Source of the DNA: Bifidobacteriaceae bacterium
GTDB lineage: Bacteria > Actinomycetota > Actinomycetes > Actinomycetales > WQXJ01
DNA length: 7,315 nt
NCBI GenBank assembly: GCA_031265345.1
Contig: JAISCU010000416.1
Coordinates: forward strand, 1 to 7,315
Direction of reading: 5' to 3'
In this document: one piece after another, positions 1-6,738 of the stretch
Position numbering within the stretch: the stretch's first letter is position 1
Layout of the letters: each line of letters opens with the position of its first letter
Notes under the pieces: generated by a model
Database searches by the model: none
What the model was told of the DNA's origin: nothing
What the model saw: only the letters and a program-made list of their open reading frames with translations
Program-made: the position numbers and the translations under genes

Positions 1-523
1 CGCAAGTCTTGACATGGTGGAAGTATTTGACCTGCGCCAGTCCCCCGCATTCTGCGCAGGTCGTGGCGTAGAGATCGCCTATCTTCGCGCGCACGTCTGC
101 GACGACCAGGGCGGCCTCGTTCTTGAAAGACCTGAGCGAGAGGGGGGCCACGGCCTGCCGGACGGTCCAGAACGCCATCGGGTTGATGTCGCTGCCAACG
201 ACGCCCAATCCGATACGCGAGCCCTCAAAGACAGTCGTGCCGCCCCCCATGAACGGATCGGCGATGGTTCCTTGGACGCGGTTACCGGAATAGTAATTCT
301 GCGCTACTGGGCCGTCGCCGAACTCGGCCAAGAGCAATGATCGAAAGACCGACCCGGGGCGGCGAGCGAACCATTTGTGCACTTGGATGATCGGCCTGTA
401 GCTCTGCTGGATCTGCTTCTCGCGCAGCGCCAGCCGCGCCACAAAGGCGGCGTCAAACCGGGTCTCCAGCGAGCCGGTCGCGGCTTCTGGCTCTAAGACG
501 GCGAGCTGATACTGGACCGTCAT
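1..523 (-). CDS. Zn-ribbon DNA methyltransferase, N-terminal part (COG1743/DUF1156-like), cut by left edge
   Basis: Probably transfers a methyl group from S-adenosylmethionine to DNA bases, most likely adenine N6. The frame is open from ATG 523 to the window edge (174 codons seen). Residues 49-56 read HKWFARRP, followed by a helical stretch, as in COG1743/DUF1156-type methylases. Residues 89-97, DPFMGGGTT, are the SAM-binding motif I (DPFxGxGTT). SDINP at 111-115 is the acidic follow-up to that motif. CAEC at 156-159 looks like the first half of a zinc ribbon. The catalytic (D/N/S)PP(Y/F) motif is not visible and should lie past the edge. The start is fixed by GGAGG at 533-537, nine bases upstream, and by agreement with the usual N-terminus of the family. 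The frame stays open upstream as far as the relaxase stop, but that part looks non-coding. The gene may be an orphan methylase or part of a restriction/defence cassette. The family call is from motifs and memory; the DNA target is unknown. Confidence 0.85.
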   Translation of the reverse strand, partial: MTVQYQLAVLEPEAATGSLETRFDAAFVARLALREKQIQQSYRPIIQVHKWFARRPGSVFRSLLLAEFGDGPVAQNYYSGNRVQGTIADPFMGGGTTVFEGSRIGLGVVGSDINPMAFWTVRQAVAPLSLRSFKNEAALVVADVRAKIGDLYATTCAECGGLAQVKYFHHVKTC

Positions 524-532
524 GACGCAAGC

Positions 533-537
533 CCTCC
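533..537 (-). promoter_or_regulatory. Ribosome binding site of the methyltransferase
   Basis: The minus strand reads GGAGG nine bases before the ATG at 523. It decides the start in a frame that is otherwise open for another 519 bases upstream. A short frame running 637-520 would end with its TGA overlapping this ATG (ATGA) and has an AGGAG of its own. A translated leader is therefore possible, but its composition is not protein-like. Confidence 0.65.
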
Positions 538-702
538 AAGCGGCGGCGAGATCCGGAAGGACCGCGCCGCGCGACCCCCTAGACGTGCCGGGCGCGAGCC
601 GCGAGGCTCCGGGGCCGTTGGTGTTTGGCGCATCATTCTGGCGTCTCCTGACGTTTCGGTGGCTTCTTCCCAGCAGCCTATAGGCGGGGTCTGACACGAT
701 AA

Positions 703-735
703 CCGCGACGCGGGTCCCCTGTGCCAGCGTCGCGG
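703..735. repeat. Inverted repeat, 9-bp perfect arms
   Basis: CCGCGACGC at 703-711 is the exact reverse complement of GCGTCGCGG at 727-735, with a 15-base loop between. No T-run follows on either strand. It could be an actinobacterial-type terminator for leftward transcripts from the relaxase, a protein-binding site near the methyltransferase promoter, or a mobilisation or attachment structure. The sequence alone does not choose between these. Confidence 0.5.
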
Positions 736-971
736 CTCCCTTCCAGGGCGGCCAGGCAAGTATCCCGCACTCCTGGTGAGCCGGGGCCGTCGCCGCACCG
801 AGTTCGTCATGCAGGGCGCTCCCACGAGGTTGGACCGATGCGCAACGGCGCTCCGGCGGCCTATTGTCGGTGGCCGTTGGAACTTCGCTGTCGTTTTGCG
901 ACCGATGCTCCGCGGTGGCATCTGCGCCAGATCGCCAGCGCCCCGATGCCGCTGCGTGTCGGTGAATACCG

Positions 972-1010
972 CAGTCCAGGTTCGAATGAATCCTGACATC
1001 TTGTGGACTG
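972..1010. repeat. Nested inverted repeat just downstream of the relaxase
   Basis: CAGTCCA at 972-978 pairs with TGGACTG at 1004-1010. Overlapping inside it, CAGG at 977-980 could pair with CCTG at 992-995. It starts about 33 bases after the relaxase stop in the direction of transcription, so a weak terminator is the simplest reading. There is no U-tract. The loop contains GGTTCGAAT, which resembles a tRNA T-loop, but no tRNA can be folded around it. Confidence 0.4.
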
Positions 1011-1042
1011 GCCAGCGGGTGCCGTGCTCCCATCAATCTCGC

Positions 1043-4000
1043 TCATCGCAATCGCAGCAGCTTCACCGAGGGGCAGCGTGTCGATTCGCGTGAGTCGGTT
1101 CTCGCGTCGGCGGCGGACTTGGCCCACTGTCTGGCATGCTTGGCTGGGTTTTCGCTCGGCCCGTTGTTTCCGAAGATCCGGTGGCGCAGGGCCGTGCGTT
1201 CTTCCAGGTGGCGAACTTGCACCTGCCGCAACGCCGCTCGGGCGTTTTCGGCGATCCGGACGGCCTCGACCGTCTGCCGACTGGTCGCGGCGTGAGCGTC
1301 AGCGACGGCCTGCGCCCATGTGGGCACGGCTTCTGCGGTCTGCGGCAAGGACCCCCAACGCGACAGGACCGCGTGCTCGGACTCGCGCCATAGGTCTTCG
1401 GCCGCCTCGGCGGCGCGGCGGGCAGAACGCCGCCGAAGCCGTCCAGCACTTCGCGGTCGGGAGTTGGCCGCCCACATCCGGTCGCGGGTCGCCAACAAGG
1501 CGGAACCATCCGCAGCGGCCTCTTCAACCAACGGCGCTGCTGTCTGAGCACGCACCTGATCGGCTGCCTCGCGAGCTGACGCCAGTGCCCCCGACGACTC
1601 CTCCCATTCGGACTGCTGCTTCTGTTGCAGCCGGTCGAAAGCCGCAGCTACGCGCGCCCACCGGTCCGCTTGCCCCTCGGCGTGGTCGATCAGCCGCGTG
1701 AGCCGCGCCCGCTCCCGGTTCACCAGCGCCGCGGGTCCGTCCGCCGCCAAGCCCGCCACGTTCTCCCTGGCCTTGACCGTCGCCGCCGAGAGCCCCCGGT
1801 CCGCGCGGTCACGCTCGCACGCCTCCACGAACTGCCGCCTCGCGTCCGCCAGGTCGGGAGCCACCACGTGCAGCCGGTTCGCCGCCCGCCCGCGCGTCAA
1901 CCCGACATACAAACCGGCGGCACCCATCGCGTCAGACAACACCGTGTCCGATTCGGCCGCCGTTACCCCCTGCGCCCCGTAGGCGGTGGCCGCGTAAGCC
2001 AGATGGACGTGCTCGACGACATACCCGGGCGGCAGCGCCACCGCGCGGGGCACCCTCCGCCCGGCACCGGTCTCGGCCGCCCGCACCGTCCCGTCCTCCC
2101 CGACCTGCCGCACCGTCCACGTCTGACGGTTCGCGACCCCGAGCGCCGAGTCGTTGCGCCGCGTCTGGACCACATCGCCGCGCCCGATCCTCAACCCGTC
2201 CGAACCCTCCGTCGCCCGCGAGTCGTCCACCCCGCCAGCCGCCACCCGTCCGGCCCTGATCTGGGCGTTCAGTTCCCGCGCCTCGTCGTTCGTCGCCACC
2301 GTGATCGCGGCGTCGCCCCACGTCCCGCGTCCGACAGCGGCCCGCAGGACCTCGTCGTTGGCGTGCACCCGCACCAGTCCGATGCCGCCCAGCCGGTCGA
2401 ACACGGCGCCCGGGTCGCGTCCCTCCCGCAGGTCGAGCGTCAATGTCGCGTACTCCGGGTCCTCGAATCGGTGCACACCGGCCAAGTCCCACGTCCGGGT
2501 GACGAGGCTCGCGGCCATGTCGAGCATGCCGCCGCGGCCCACCGCCGGCAACTGCGCCCGGTCCCCTACCAGGGCGACGCCGGCTCCGGCCTCGTCCGCT
2601 ACCGCCAACAGGGCAAGTGCGGTGTCTTGGTCGAGCATCCCCACCTCGTCCACCACGATCCGGTCGCCCGGACGCAGCCGCGCGGCGTCGGACGGACCGA
2701 CGTAGACGGCGCCGGTGTCGGGGTCGGCGTCGCCAGGGGCGAGGCGGCGCCATGCTCCGTCCTTGTTCCACCGCCACCCGTGGGCGTAGACCAGGGCCGC
2801 GACCGAACCCGCGGGCACGCCGAGCTCCCGGGCGGCGACATCGGCCGCCTTCTTCGTCGGCGTGACTATCCGTACCACCCGCCCGTCCCGCGTGGCGGCC
2901 CTGATCGCGGCGCCCAGCATGGTCGTCTTGCCCGCCCCGGCCGCGCCCTCGACCACCACGAGAGGATCCCGCGACGCAACAGCCGCTGCGGCGAACGCTT
3001 GGTCCGCGTCCAACCCCGCTTCCTGCGACGGTTCGGGCACGCCCGGCGCGCAAGCTGACGCACGGCCCGTCAGGGCGTCCCGGAGCCGGGTCTCCACGCC
3101 GATGACGTGCAGCGTCGTCAGGTGCGCCACATGCTCCGGGCGCGGCGCGTCGAGCGGCAACACGGAGACGCAGTCCTCGACCGCCAGCGCGGAGGTGATC
3201 GCCACGAACCGGGCCAGTTCTTCCGGAGCGGCGCGGACCCCCGACTCGGTGACGAGGCGCGCCACCTTCTCGCGGATTTCATGCGCGGTCCACGCCGACC
3301 GCGCGGCCGCGCACCGGTCCAACGCCTGGCTGGCGATTCCCCGCACCCGAAGGTCGTCCAACGACGCAGCCCGGACGGGTGCCGCCTGGCGGACGCCCGG
3401 CATGTACCCGGCTTCCTCCAGTTCCCTGAGCCATCCCGCCTCGCTCGCCAACGCCACAGGCTTCTTGGCGGGCCGTTCGTGATCCCAGGCTTTGGCGTGC
3501 AGCCGCGCCCGCACCACCGGCCCCGCCTCCTCGCCGGGGTGCGCCGTCTCCCATTCAGCCTCGAAGCGGACGAGGTTCCGCGCGACCTGTTCGCCGCGCT
3601 TGCTCATCAGATTGTTCCATCGCGCCAACTCCCGCACTTCGCCGGTGGTCGGGTCGAGAGTCAGCCCATGCGCGTCGAGGGCGGCGGCCTTGCCGGGATG
3701 CGCGGCGACCACCGCCGCGCCGAGCGCACGGATTGCGCCCTGCTGGCGGAACAGCGCCGCCGTGTCCAGGGCTCGCCAACCGCCGAGCGCCTTCACCCGT
3801 GTCCCAATCTGGAAGTGGATGTGGCGGTGCGGGTCGCCCGCGCGGGAAGTCTTGTGCACGACCGCCACCGTCTGCACCTGCTCGGCGGGCACGACCTCCT
3901 GGGCGCCCCTCGGCCCGACCCTGGTGACCGAATGCCGGCCGAGCCAGCGGCGGATCTGGGAGACGGCATCGTCCATAGCGGAATCCAGCGCGTCGCTCAC

Positions 4001-4333
4001 CGCCGGATGCAGCGCCGCCGCCACGGACAGCGACTTCGGGACGTTCACCACCATCTCCGCGAACCGGGGCGACCCTTTCCGGGCGCCTCCCGCCCGGCGG
4101 GGGCGGCCCATCGACTCGCCGGTCAGCGGGTCCGCCCAATCGACCCACGCCGCGTACCGCTCCGGCGTCAGCGTTTCGGAAGCCATCACCTCGCCGCGCG
4201 CGTCAACGGCGGCGAACCTCGCCAAGGCGACCCCGCCCTCGAGGTAGTAGTCGTCGGCGCGGGACCGGTCCGACTCCAGGTAGCGGCGCGCGTCCGCGCC
4301 GGAGCCGCGGAACAGGATCACGCCGCCCTTCAA
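1043..4333 (-). CDS. MobF-family (TrwC/TraI-like) conjugative relaxase-helicase
   Basis: Would nick the transfer origin, stay joined to the 5' end and unwind the strand during conjugation. It is 1096 residues long. The relaxase domain (about 1-310) has candidate nicking tyrosines Y29-Y30 (and Y18) and PKSLSV at 99-104. A metal-binding triad H160, H171, H173 in HKTSRAGDPHRHIH has the spacing of TrwC H150/H161/H163. The RecD/TraI-type SF1 helicase (about 435-830) has Walker A GAAGAGKT (463-470), Walker B VVDEVG (560-565), motif III VGDRAQLP (589-596), AYGAQGVTAAES (784-795) and motif VI YVGLTRGR (809-816). A charged, probably coiled-coil tail follows. The start is TTG, preceded by AAGGGGG five bases upstream; the next Met, residue 50, would remove the tyrosines. 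The end looks wrong: near residue 1080 (about 1093) the other minus frame continues with RLTRIDTLPLGEAAAIA, which I remember as typical of this tail. A one-base loss may therefore have replaced the native C-terminus. The catalytic domains are unaffected. Confidence 0.95.
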   Translation of the reverse strand: MKGGVILFRGSGADARRYLESDRSRADDYYLEGGVALARFAAVDARGEVMASETLTPERYAAWVDWADPLTGESMGRPRRAGGARKGSPRFAEMVVNVPKSLSVAAALHPAVSDALDSAMDDAVSQIRRWLGRHSVTRVGPRGAQEVVPAEQVQTVAVVHKTSRAGDPHRHIHFQIGTRVKALGGWRALDTAALFRQQGAIRALGAAVVAAHPGKAAALDAHGLTLDPTTGEVRELARWNNLMSKRGEQVARNLVRFEAEWETAHPGEEAGPVVRARLHAKAWDHERPAKKPVALASEAGWLRELEEAGYMPGVRQAAPVRAASLDDLRVRGIASQALDRCAAARSAWTAHEIREKVARLVTESGVRAAPEELARFVAITSALAVEDCVSVLPLDAPRPEHVAHLTTLHVIGVETRLRDALTGRASACAPGVPEPSQEAGLDADQAFAAAAVASRDPLVVVEGAAGAGKTTMLGAAIRAATRDGRVVRIVTPTKKAADVAARELGVPAGSVAALVYAHGWRWNKDGAWRRLAPGDADPDTGAVYVGPSDAARLRPGDRIVVDEVGMLDQDTALALLAVADEAGAGVALVGDRAQLPAVGRGGMLDMAASLVTRTWDLAGVHRFEDPEYATLTLDLREGRDPGAVFDRLGGIGLVRVHANDEVLRAAVGRGTWGDAAITVATNDEARELNAQIRAGRVAAGGVDDSRATEGSDGLRIGRGDVVQTRRNDSALGVANRQTWTVRQVGEDGTVRAAETGAGRRVPRAVALPPGYVVEHVHLAYAATAYGAQGVTAAESDTVLSDAMGAAGLYVGLTRGRAANRLHVVAPDLADARRQFVEACERDRADRGLSAATVKARENVAGLAADGPAALVNRERARLTRLIDHAEGQADRWARVAAAFDRLQQKQQSEWEESSGALASAREAADQVRAQTAAPLVEEAAADGSALLATRDRMWAANSRPRSAGRLRRRSARRAAEAAEDLWRESEHAVLSRWGSLPQTAEAVPTWAQAVADAHAATSRQTVEAVRIAENARAALRQVQVRHLEERTALRHRIFGNNGPSENPAKHARQWAKSAADARTDSRESTRCPSVKLLRLR

Positions 4334-4338
4334 CCAGA

Positions 4339-4345
4339 CCCCCTT
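4339..4345 (-). promoter_or_regulatory. Ribosome binding site for the TTG start of the relaxase
   Basis: The minus strand reads AAGGGGG, then five bases (TCTGG), then TTG at 4333. It supports the rare TTG start, since no ATG or GTG in this frame near here would keep the catalytic tyrosines. Confidence 0.7.
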
Positions 4346-4373
4346 AGCTCATGTTTTCGCAACTACCCAAGGT

Positions 4374-4402
4374 AGCATACGTCCATTCACTCAGGAAGCC
4401 AA
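4374..4402 (-). promoter_or_regulatory. Relaxase promoter
   Basis: On the minus strand, a -35 TTGGCT (4402-4397) and a -10 TATGCT (4379-4374) are separated by exactly 17 bases; each matches the consensus at 4 of 6 positions. The predicted transcript starts near 4367 and leaves a leader of about 33 bases before the TTG. A short inverted repeat CTACC-CAA-GGTAG (4363-4375) overlaps the -10 and the start point and could be an operator. The stretch is AT-richer than its surroundings. It implies that the relaxase is transcribed separately from the toxin-antitoxin operon upstream. Confidence 0.55.
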
Positions 4403-4476
4403 GCGGTGTTCGCTGTCTGGTTTCGCGATGGCACAAGCATGCCTGGACGCGGATCGTCAGCACCGGTGAGCCAAAG

Positions 4477-4495
4477 GCGGCGACTGATTCGCCGC
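4477..4495 (-). terminator. Hairpin terminator after the toxin gene
   Basis: The minus strand forms a perfect 7-bp stem GCGGCGA / TCGCCGC around the five-base loop ATCAG, then reads CTTTGG. It begins 10 bases past the toxin stop and ends about 75 bases before the relaxase -35. That is where a terminator separating the two transcription units should lie. The U-run is short, as often in GC-rich bacteria. Confidence 0.55.
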
Positions 4496-4504
4496 GCCTC
4501 GATG

Positions 4505-5574
4505 TCAGAGCGTCAAGCCGGGGGGCCCGCGACCGGGCACGGAGGGGCGCTGAGGTTGGCCGAACAGGCCGCTTGGGGAGGACGGCCCTGCGCGCCCTCG
4601 TCCCGCCCGATGCAAGCGGGTGGGCGACGCCACGGCCGCCTCCAGGGCGACCCGGCGGGCGGCGGTCCGGCGTCTGGGCTCATTGACGTTGGCGCTTGAA
4701 CCGGCTGCGGCTGCAAGAATCATGTCAGCGGCGTCACGCTCGAGCAGACGAAAGGCCGGCATGGTCGCCTGGTCCAAATAGCCGGGCCGGGCAACGGCGT
4801 CCGCAAACACCTGCTCGTAGCGCGCCAGCCAGTCGGCCGCCTCAGGCGGGGACAATCTGCGGTTCTGCTCCGCCCGCAACACCTCGGCGGCCCTCGGCTC
4901 GCTCTGCCACTGGTCACGCGAGTTGCGCGTGTTCTCGTACAGCAACTCGACTCGGGAATAGACCTGGATGCGGGAGACCACCGGCAGCGCCTCGAGCGCG
5001 GCCACGGTGTCGGACGATCCAGCCAGGGCGGCTTCGTGGGCCTGCGGCGGCGTCCACCGGCCGAAGACGCCGCCCCGGCGCCCCAGGGAACGCTGCTCCG
5101 CTGACAGCCGCGACACCGCTGCGGGCGTGGCGACGGCCACGACCTCCACACGGTAGCCGGCTCCAGCGAAACGCCGCGCCGTCGCCGTGACCATCTCCGG
5201 ATCGCGGAACGTGCCCTCAAGAAGCACCGAGAAGCGGTGTGCCAACGCGTGATCCAGAGCGAGGCGAACAAGACCGCCGGACACCGGCGCCGGCGCACCA
5301 GGGCATGGCCAACGGATCGTCGCGGACCAGCGCCAAGTAGTCGGGGCGGAACTCGCGCAAATCGTCCCCCGTCACCGGGACGAGCCCGGCGCCGCGATTC
5401 GCGGCCAGCACAGCTTCTTGCGCGTTGGTCTTGCCAACCGCCGGCTGGCCGCCGAGCAGCACCAACAGCGGCGACTCAGGACTGGGGGAGTAGCGCGCGG
5501 AATATCGCGGGGCGCACGTCCGCCTCGAACACCGTCCGCAGCCACCGCTCGAAGGCGGCGTCCGAATCTGTCAC
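4505..5574 (-). pseudogene. Zeta-type toxin kinase, reading frame broken by two +1 shifts
   Basis: Zeta/PezT toxins phosphorylate UDP-N-acetylglucosamine and block cell-wall synthesis. Three pieces in two frame changes build one 355-residue protein. Piece 1 runs from GTG 5574 to TGA 5476-5478 (32 residues, helical, ending in ALLPQS). Piece 2 carries Walker A GGQPAVGKT (41-49), VTGDDLREF (67-75) and RDDPLAMP (84-91). Piece 3, from 5299, carries LLEGTFRD (117-124) and the rest of the kinase fold to about residue 300. A Pro/Arg/Gly-rich tail with no clear family match follows. Skipping one T at 5478 (TCC_TGA_G) and one at 5300 (CCC_TGG) restores the family alignment with no residue lost at the second joint. 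No other damage is visible. The GTG overlaps the antitoxin stop as GTGA, so translation is probably coupled; there is no separate ribosome site. It may be a recent pseudogene, a gene with sequencing indels or, less likely, a recoded gene. Without recoding, the longest products are the fragments 5465-5217 and 5284-4505. Confidence 0.85.
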
Positions 5575-5882
5575 GCGGGCGGGCGGAGCGGTCTGGCCTC
5601 AAGGGCGTCGATCTCATCTGCCCAGGCATCTTGCTGGGCCGCCAAGGACGCCCGGTCGCGCGGGTCGAGGGAGTCCACCTGCCGCCTGACCAACTCGCGA
5701 CGCGCCTCCCAGTGGTCCCGCTCAATGCCGCTAGCCGCCGCATGCTTCCTTGCCAGCAACACGGCCGAGAGCTCAGTGGCGGCTTGACGGGTGATGTCAT
5801 ACAGGGCCACATCGTCGGTGCGGTGTTCGTCGAACCATTCCAGCAATGACTGTTCAAGGACGGTGTCAGGAGCCGCGCTCAT
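5571..5882 (-). CDS. Small helical protein, probable antitoxin of the zeta-type toxin
   Basis: It is 103 residues long, acidic to mixed in charge, and predicted almost entirely helical. Residues 8-48 (LEQSLLEWFDEHRTDDVALY onward) look like two helices, and about 55-95 form a heptad-like charged segment. It probably binds and neutralises the kinase encoded next, as epsilon does for zeta. This rests mainly on position and size: it lies directly upstream of the toxin, its TGA overlaps the toxin GTG as GTGA, and it has the strong ribosome site GGAGGTGA four bases before its ATG. Strong translation of the antitoxin with coupled, weaker translation of the toxin is the usual arrangement. I do not see the helix-turn-helix of PezA, nor do I recognise the sequence as classical epsilon. 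Autoregulation by DNA binding is therefore not evident. Confidence 0.72.
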   Translation of the reverse strand: MSAAPDTVLEQSLLEWFDEHRTDDVALYDITRQAATELSAVLLARKHAAASGIERDHWEARRELVRRQVDSLDPRDRASLAAQQDAWADEIDALEARPLRPPA

Positions 5883-5994
5883 CGGGTCACCTCCATATCA
5901 GTTCTAGCCAATCGTAGCCGGGGAAGGTGTTCGCCGCTGGGGCTCGGCTCAGCGAGGATTCGCCTTGGACCGCGCCCTCGCGACTCGGCTGGCG
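5883..5994 (-). promoter_or_regulatory. Spacer with probable toxin-antitoxin promoter
   Basis: These 112 bases separate the HTH gene from the antitoxin. On the minus strand TACGAT (5916-5911) matches a -10 at 4 of 6 positions and would give a leader of about 22 bases containing GGAGGTGA. No good -35 stands 16-18 bases upstream. GCGAGG (5952-5957) pairs with CCTCGC (5976-5981) across 18 bases and could be a weak terminator for the HTH gene. Read-through from the HTH gene into the operon is also possible. Confidence 0.35.
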
Positions 5995-6702
5995 TCACCC
6001 GGCGCGGCCGCGGCGGCCGGGGGGCAGGAGGCCGCGGGCCCTGGCTTTGGCGACCCAGCCCTGGGCCGTGGACAGGGCCACGCCGGCGGTGCGCGCCATC
6101 GTCGCGGTCGGGTTGGCGTCGCCCTGGGCGGACAGCCGACCGTGCTGCAAGGCGACAAGCTCGTAGAAGTCCGGGGTCTTCTTCGGGTCCCCCAAGGGCT
6201 CCAGCAAGTCCTTCTGGCGGATCCGGCGGCCGCTCGGCAGCACAATCTTCCCGGACGATGCCGCTCCCACCCGCTTCATCGCAAACAGGCGTTTGTTGAT
6301 CGCGGCCTCGATCCGGGCTGTCGGGAGTTGGCGGAGAAGTTGGCTGGTGACCGGGTCGCCGGGACGCCACGGCATGTGCACCACCCCGGTGATGCGGACC
6401 TCCTCCGGCACGGCGTGGGTCTGGCGCTGCAGCCGGATTAGCACGCGGGCTTGGGTGGCCTCGTGCTCAATCGGCAGCCAGCGGCCGTCCAGTGTCTCGT
6501 TTTGGTCCGATTCAGCCTGGGAGCGCCGCTCCCCGTCGGTGGCCGCCCAGTCGTCGTAGGCAAGCGCCCGGTCGATGGCGCCGCTGGCGGCGCCCGCCCG
6601 CTCGTCTGGCCGGTCCGCCAGCCGCCAACCGGGCGGCAGGTCCGCCGCCACCAACAGCTCGTCGCGGGGCACGGCATCGGCCGGCGGGGTAGAAGCGGTC
6701 AC
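5995..6702 (-). CDS. Helix-turn-helix protein of unknown function, common type in actinobacterial mobile DNA
   Basis: It is 235 residues long. Residues 196-226 (ANPTATMARTAGVALSTAQG, then WVAKARARGLL) form a helix-turn-helix. I remember this arrangement as the C-terminal signature of a widespread unnamed actinobacterial family: a run of helix, then PTATVA, then S-T-A-x-x-W-V-x-x-A-R-x-x-G-LL. Upstream, ITGVVHMPWR (104-113) and VTSQLLRQLPTARIEAAI (118-135) fit the same family's preceding strand and helix. The N-terminal 70 residues are polar and probably flexible. There is no enzyme motif and no membrane segment. The start is GTG 6702 with no ribosome site; a TAGTGT box six bases upstream makes a leaderless message likely. 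It is divergent from the excisionase gene and shares a 100-base control region with it, so a role as regulator of excision or transfer is a fair guess, not shown by sequence. Confidence 0.82.
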   Translation of the reverse strand: MTASTPPADAVPRDELLVAADLPPGWRLADRPDERAGAASGAIDRALAYDDWAATDGERRSQAESDQNETLDGRWLPIEHEATQARVLIRLQRQTHAVPEEVRITGVVHMPWRPGDPVTSQLLRQLPTARIEAAINKRLFAMKRVGAASSGKIVLPSGRRIRQKDLLEPLGDPKKTPDFYELVALQHGRLSAQGDANPTATMARTAGVALSTAQGWVAKARARGLLPPGRRGRAG

Positions 6703-6708
6703 AGGACA

Positions 6709-6714
6709 ACACTA
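6709..6714 (-). promoter_or_regulatory. -10 box of a leaderless transcript for the HTH gene
   Basis: TAGTGT on the minus strand fits TANNNT and lies exactly six bases before GTG 6702, which would itself be the first transcribed base. The lack of any Shine-Dalgarno sequence agrees. A -35 at 17-base spacing (CTGAGT, 6737-6732) is poor. Leaderless messages of this form are common in actinobacteria. Confidence 0.45.
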
Positions 6715-6738
6715 CCCGAAAAGCCCATCGAACTCAGG

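Larger units (their letters stand above)
524..1042. other. Gene-poor gap between relaxase and methyltransferase
   Basis: I see no convincing gene here. Several frames are open on both strands, as expected for GC-rich DNA. Their translations are rich in Arg, Pro and Ser with mixed third-position GC, and show no family motif. The stretch holds two inverted repeats (703-735 and 972-1010, listed separately), a 10-bp palindrome GCCTATAGGC at 676-685, and a small GAGCC-GCGA-GGCTC hairpin near 596-609. The methyltransferase promoter should be in here. TATAGG (minus strand, inside the palindrome) is a possible -10, but it has no good -35. The first 180 bases next to the relaxase may once have coded for more of its C-terminus (see the relaxase entry). 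Confidence 0.6.

Noticed and set aside
14..340. 108-codon plus-strand frame at the left end
   Set aside because: Exactly antisense to the methyltransferase, whose motifs show which strand codes.
520..999. 159-codon minus-strand frame before the methyltransferase
   Set aside because: No motif, Arg/Pro/Ser-rich, no good start site at its far end; overlapping frames are equally open. Only its last 38 codons have a ribosome-site-like AGGAG, and they are not protein-like.
972..1010. tRNA-like GGTTCGAAT, possible tRNA remnant or attachment site
   Set aside because: No acceptor, D or anticodon arm can be folded around it, and the T-stem pairs only four bases with a long loop.
1932..3053. 373-codon minus-strand frame overlapping the relaxase
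   Set aside because: Arg/Gly-rich shadow in another frame of the intact helicase domain.
1625..3058. Long plus-strand open frame of 477 codons
   Set aside because: It lies antisense to the relaxase helicase domain and is rich in Arg, Pro and His with no motif; it is a GC-rich mirror of the real gene.
3107..4375. Long plus-strand open frame of 422 codons
   Set aside because: Antisense to the relaxase N-terminal domain; the translation is low-complexity Arg/Pro/His-rich and shows no domain.
5217..5297. End of the middle toxin frame as a genuine C-terminus
   Set aside because: After AMP the frame turns into an Arg/Ser/Gly run, while the other frame carries the expected LLEGTFRD kinase segment.
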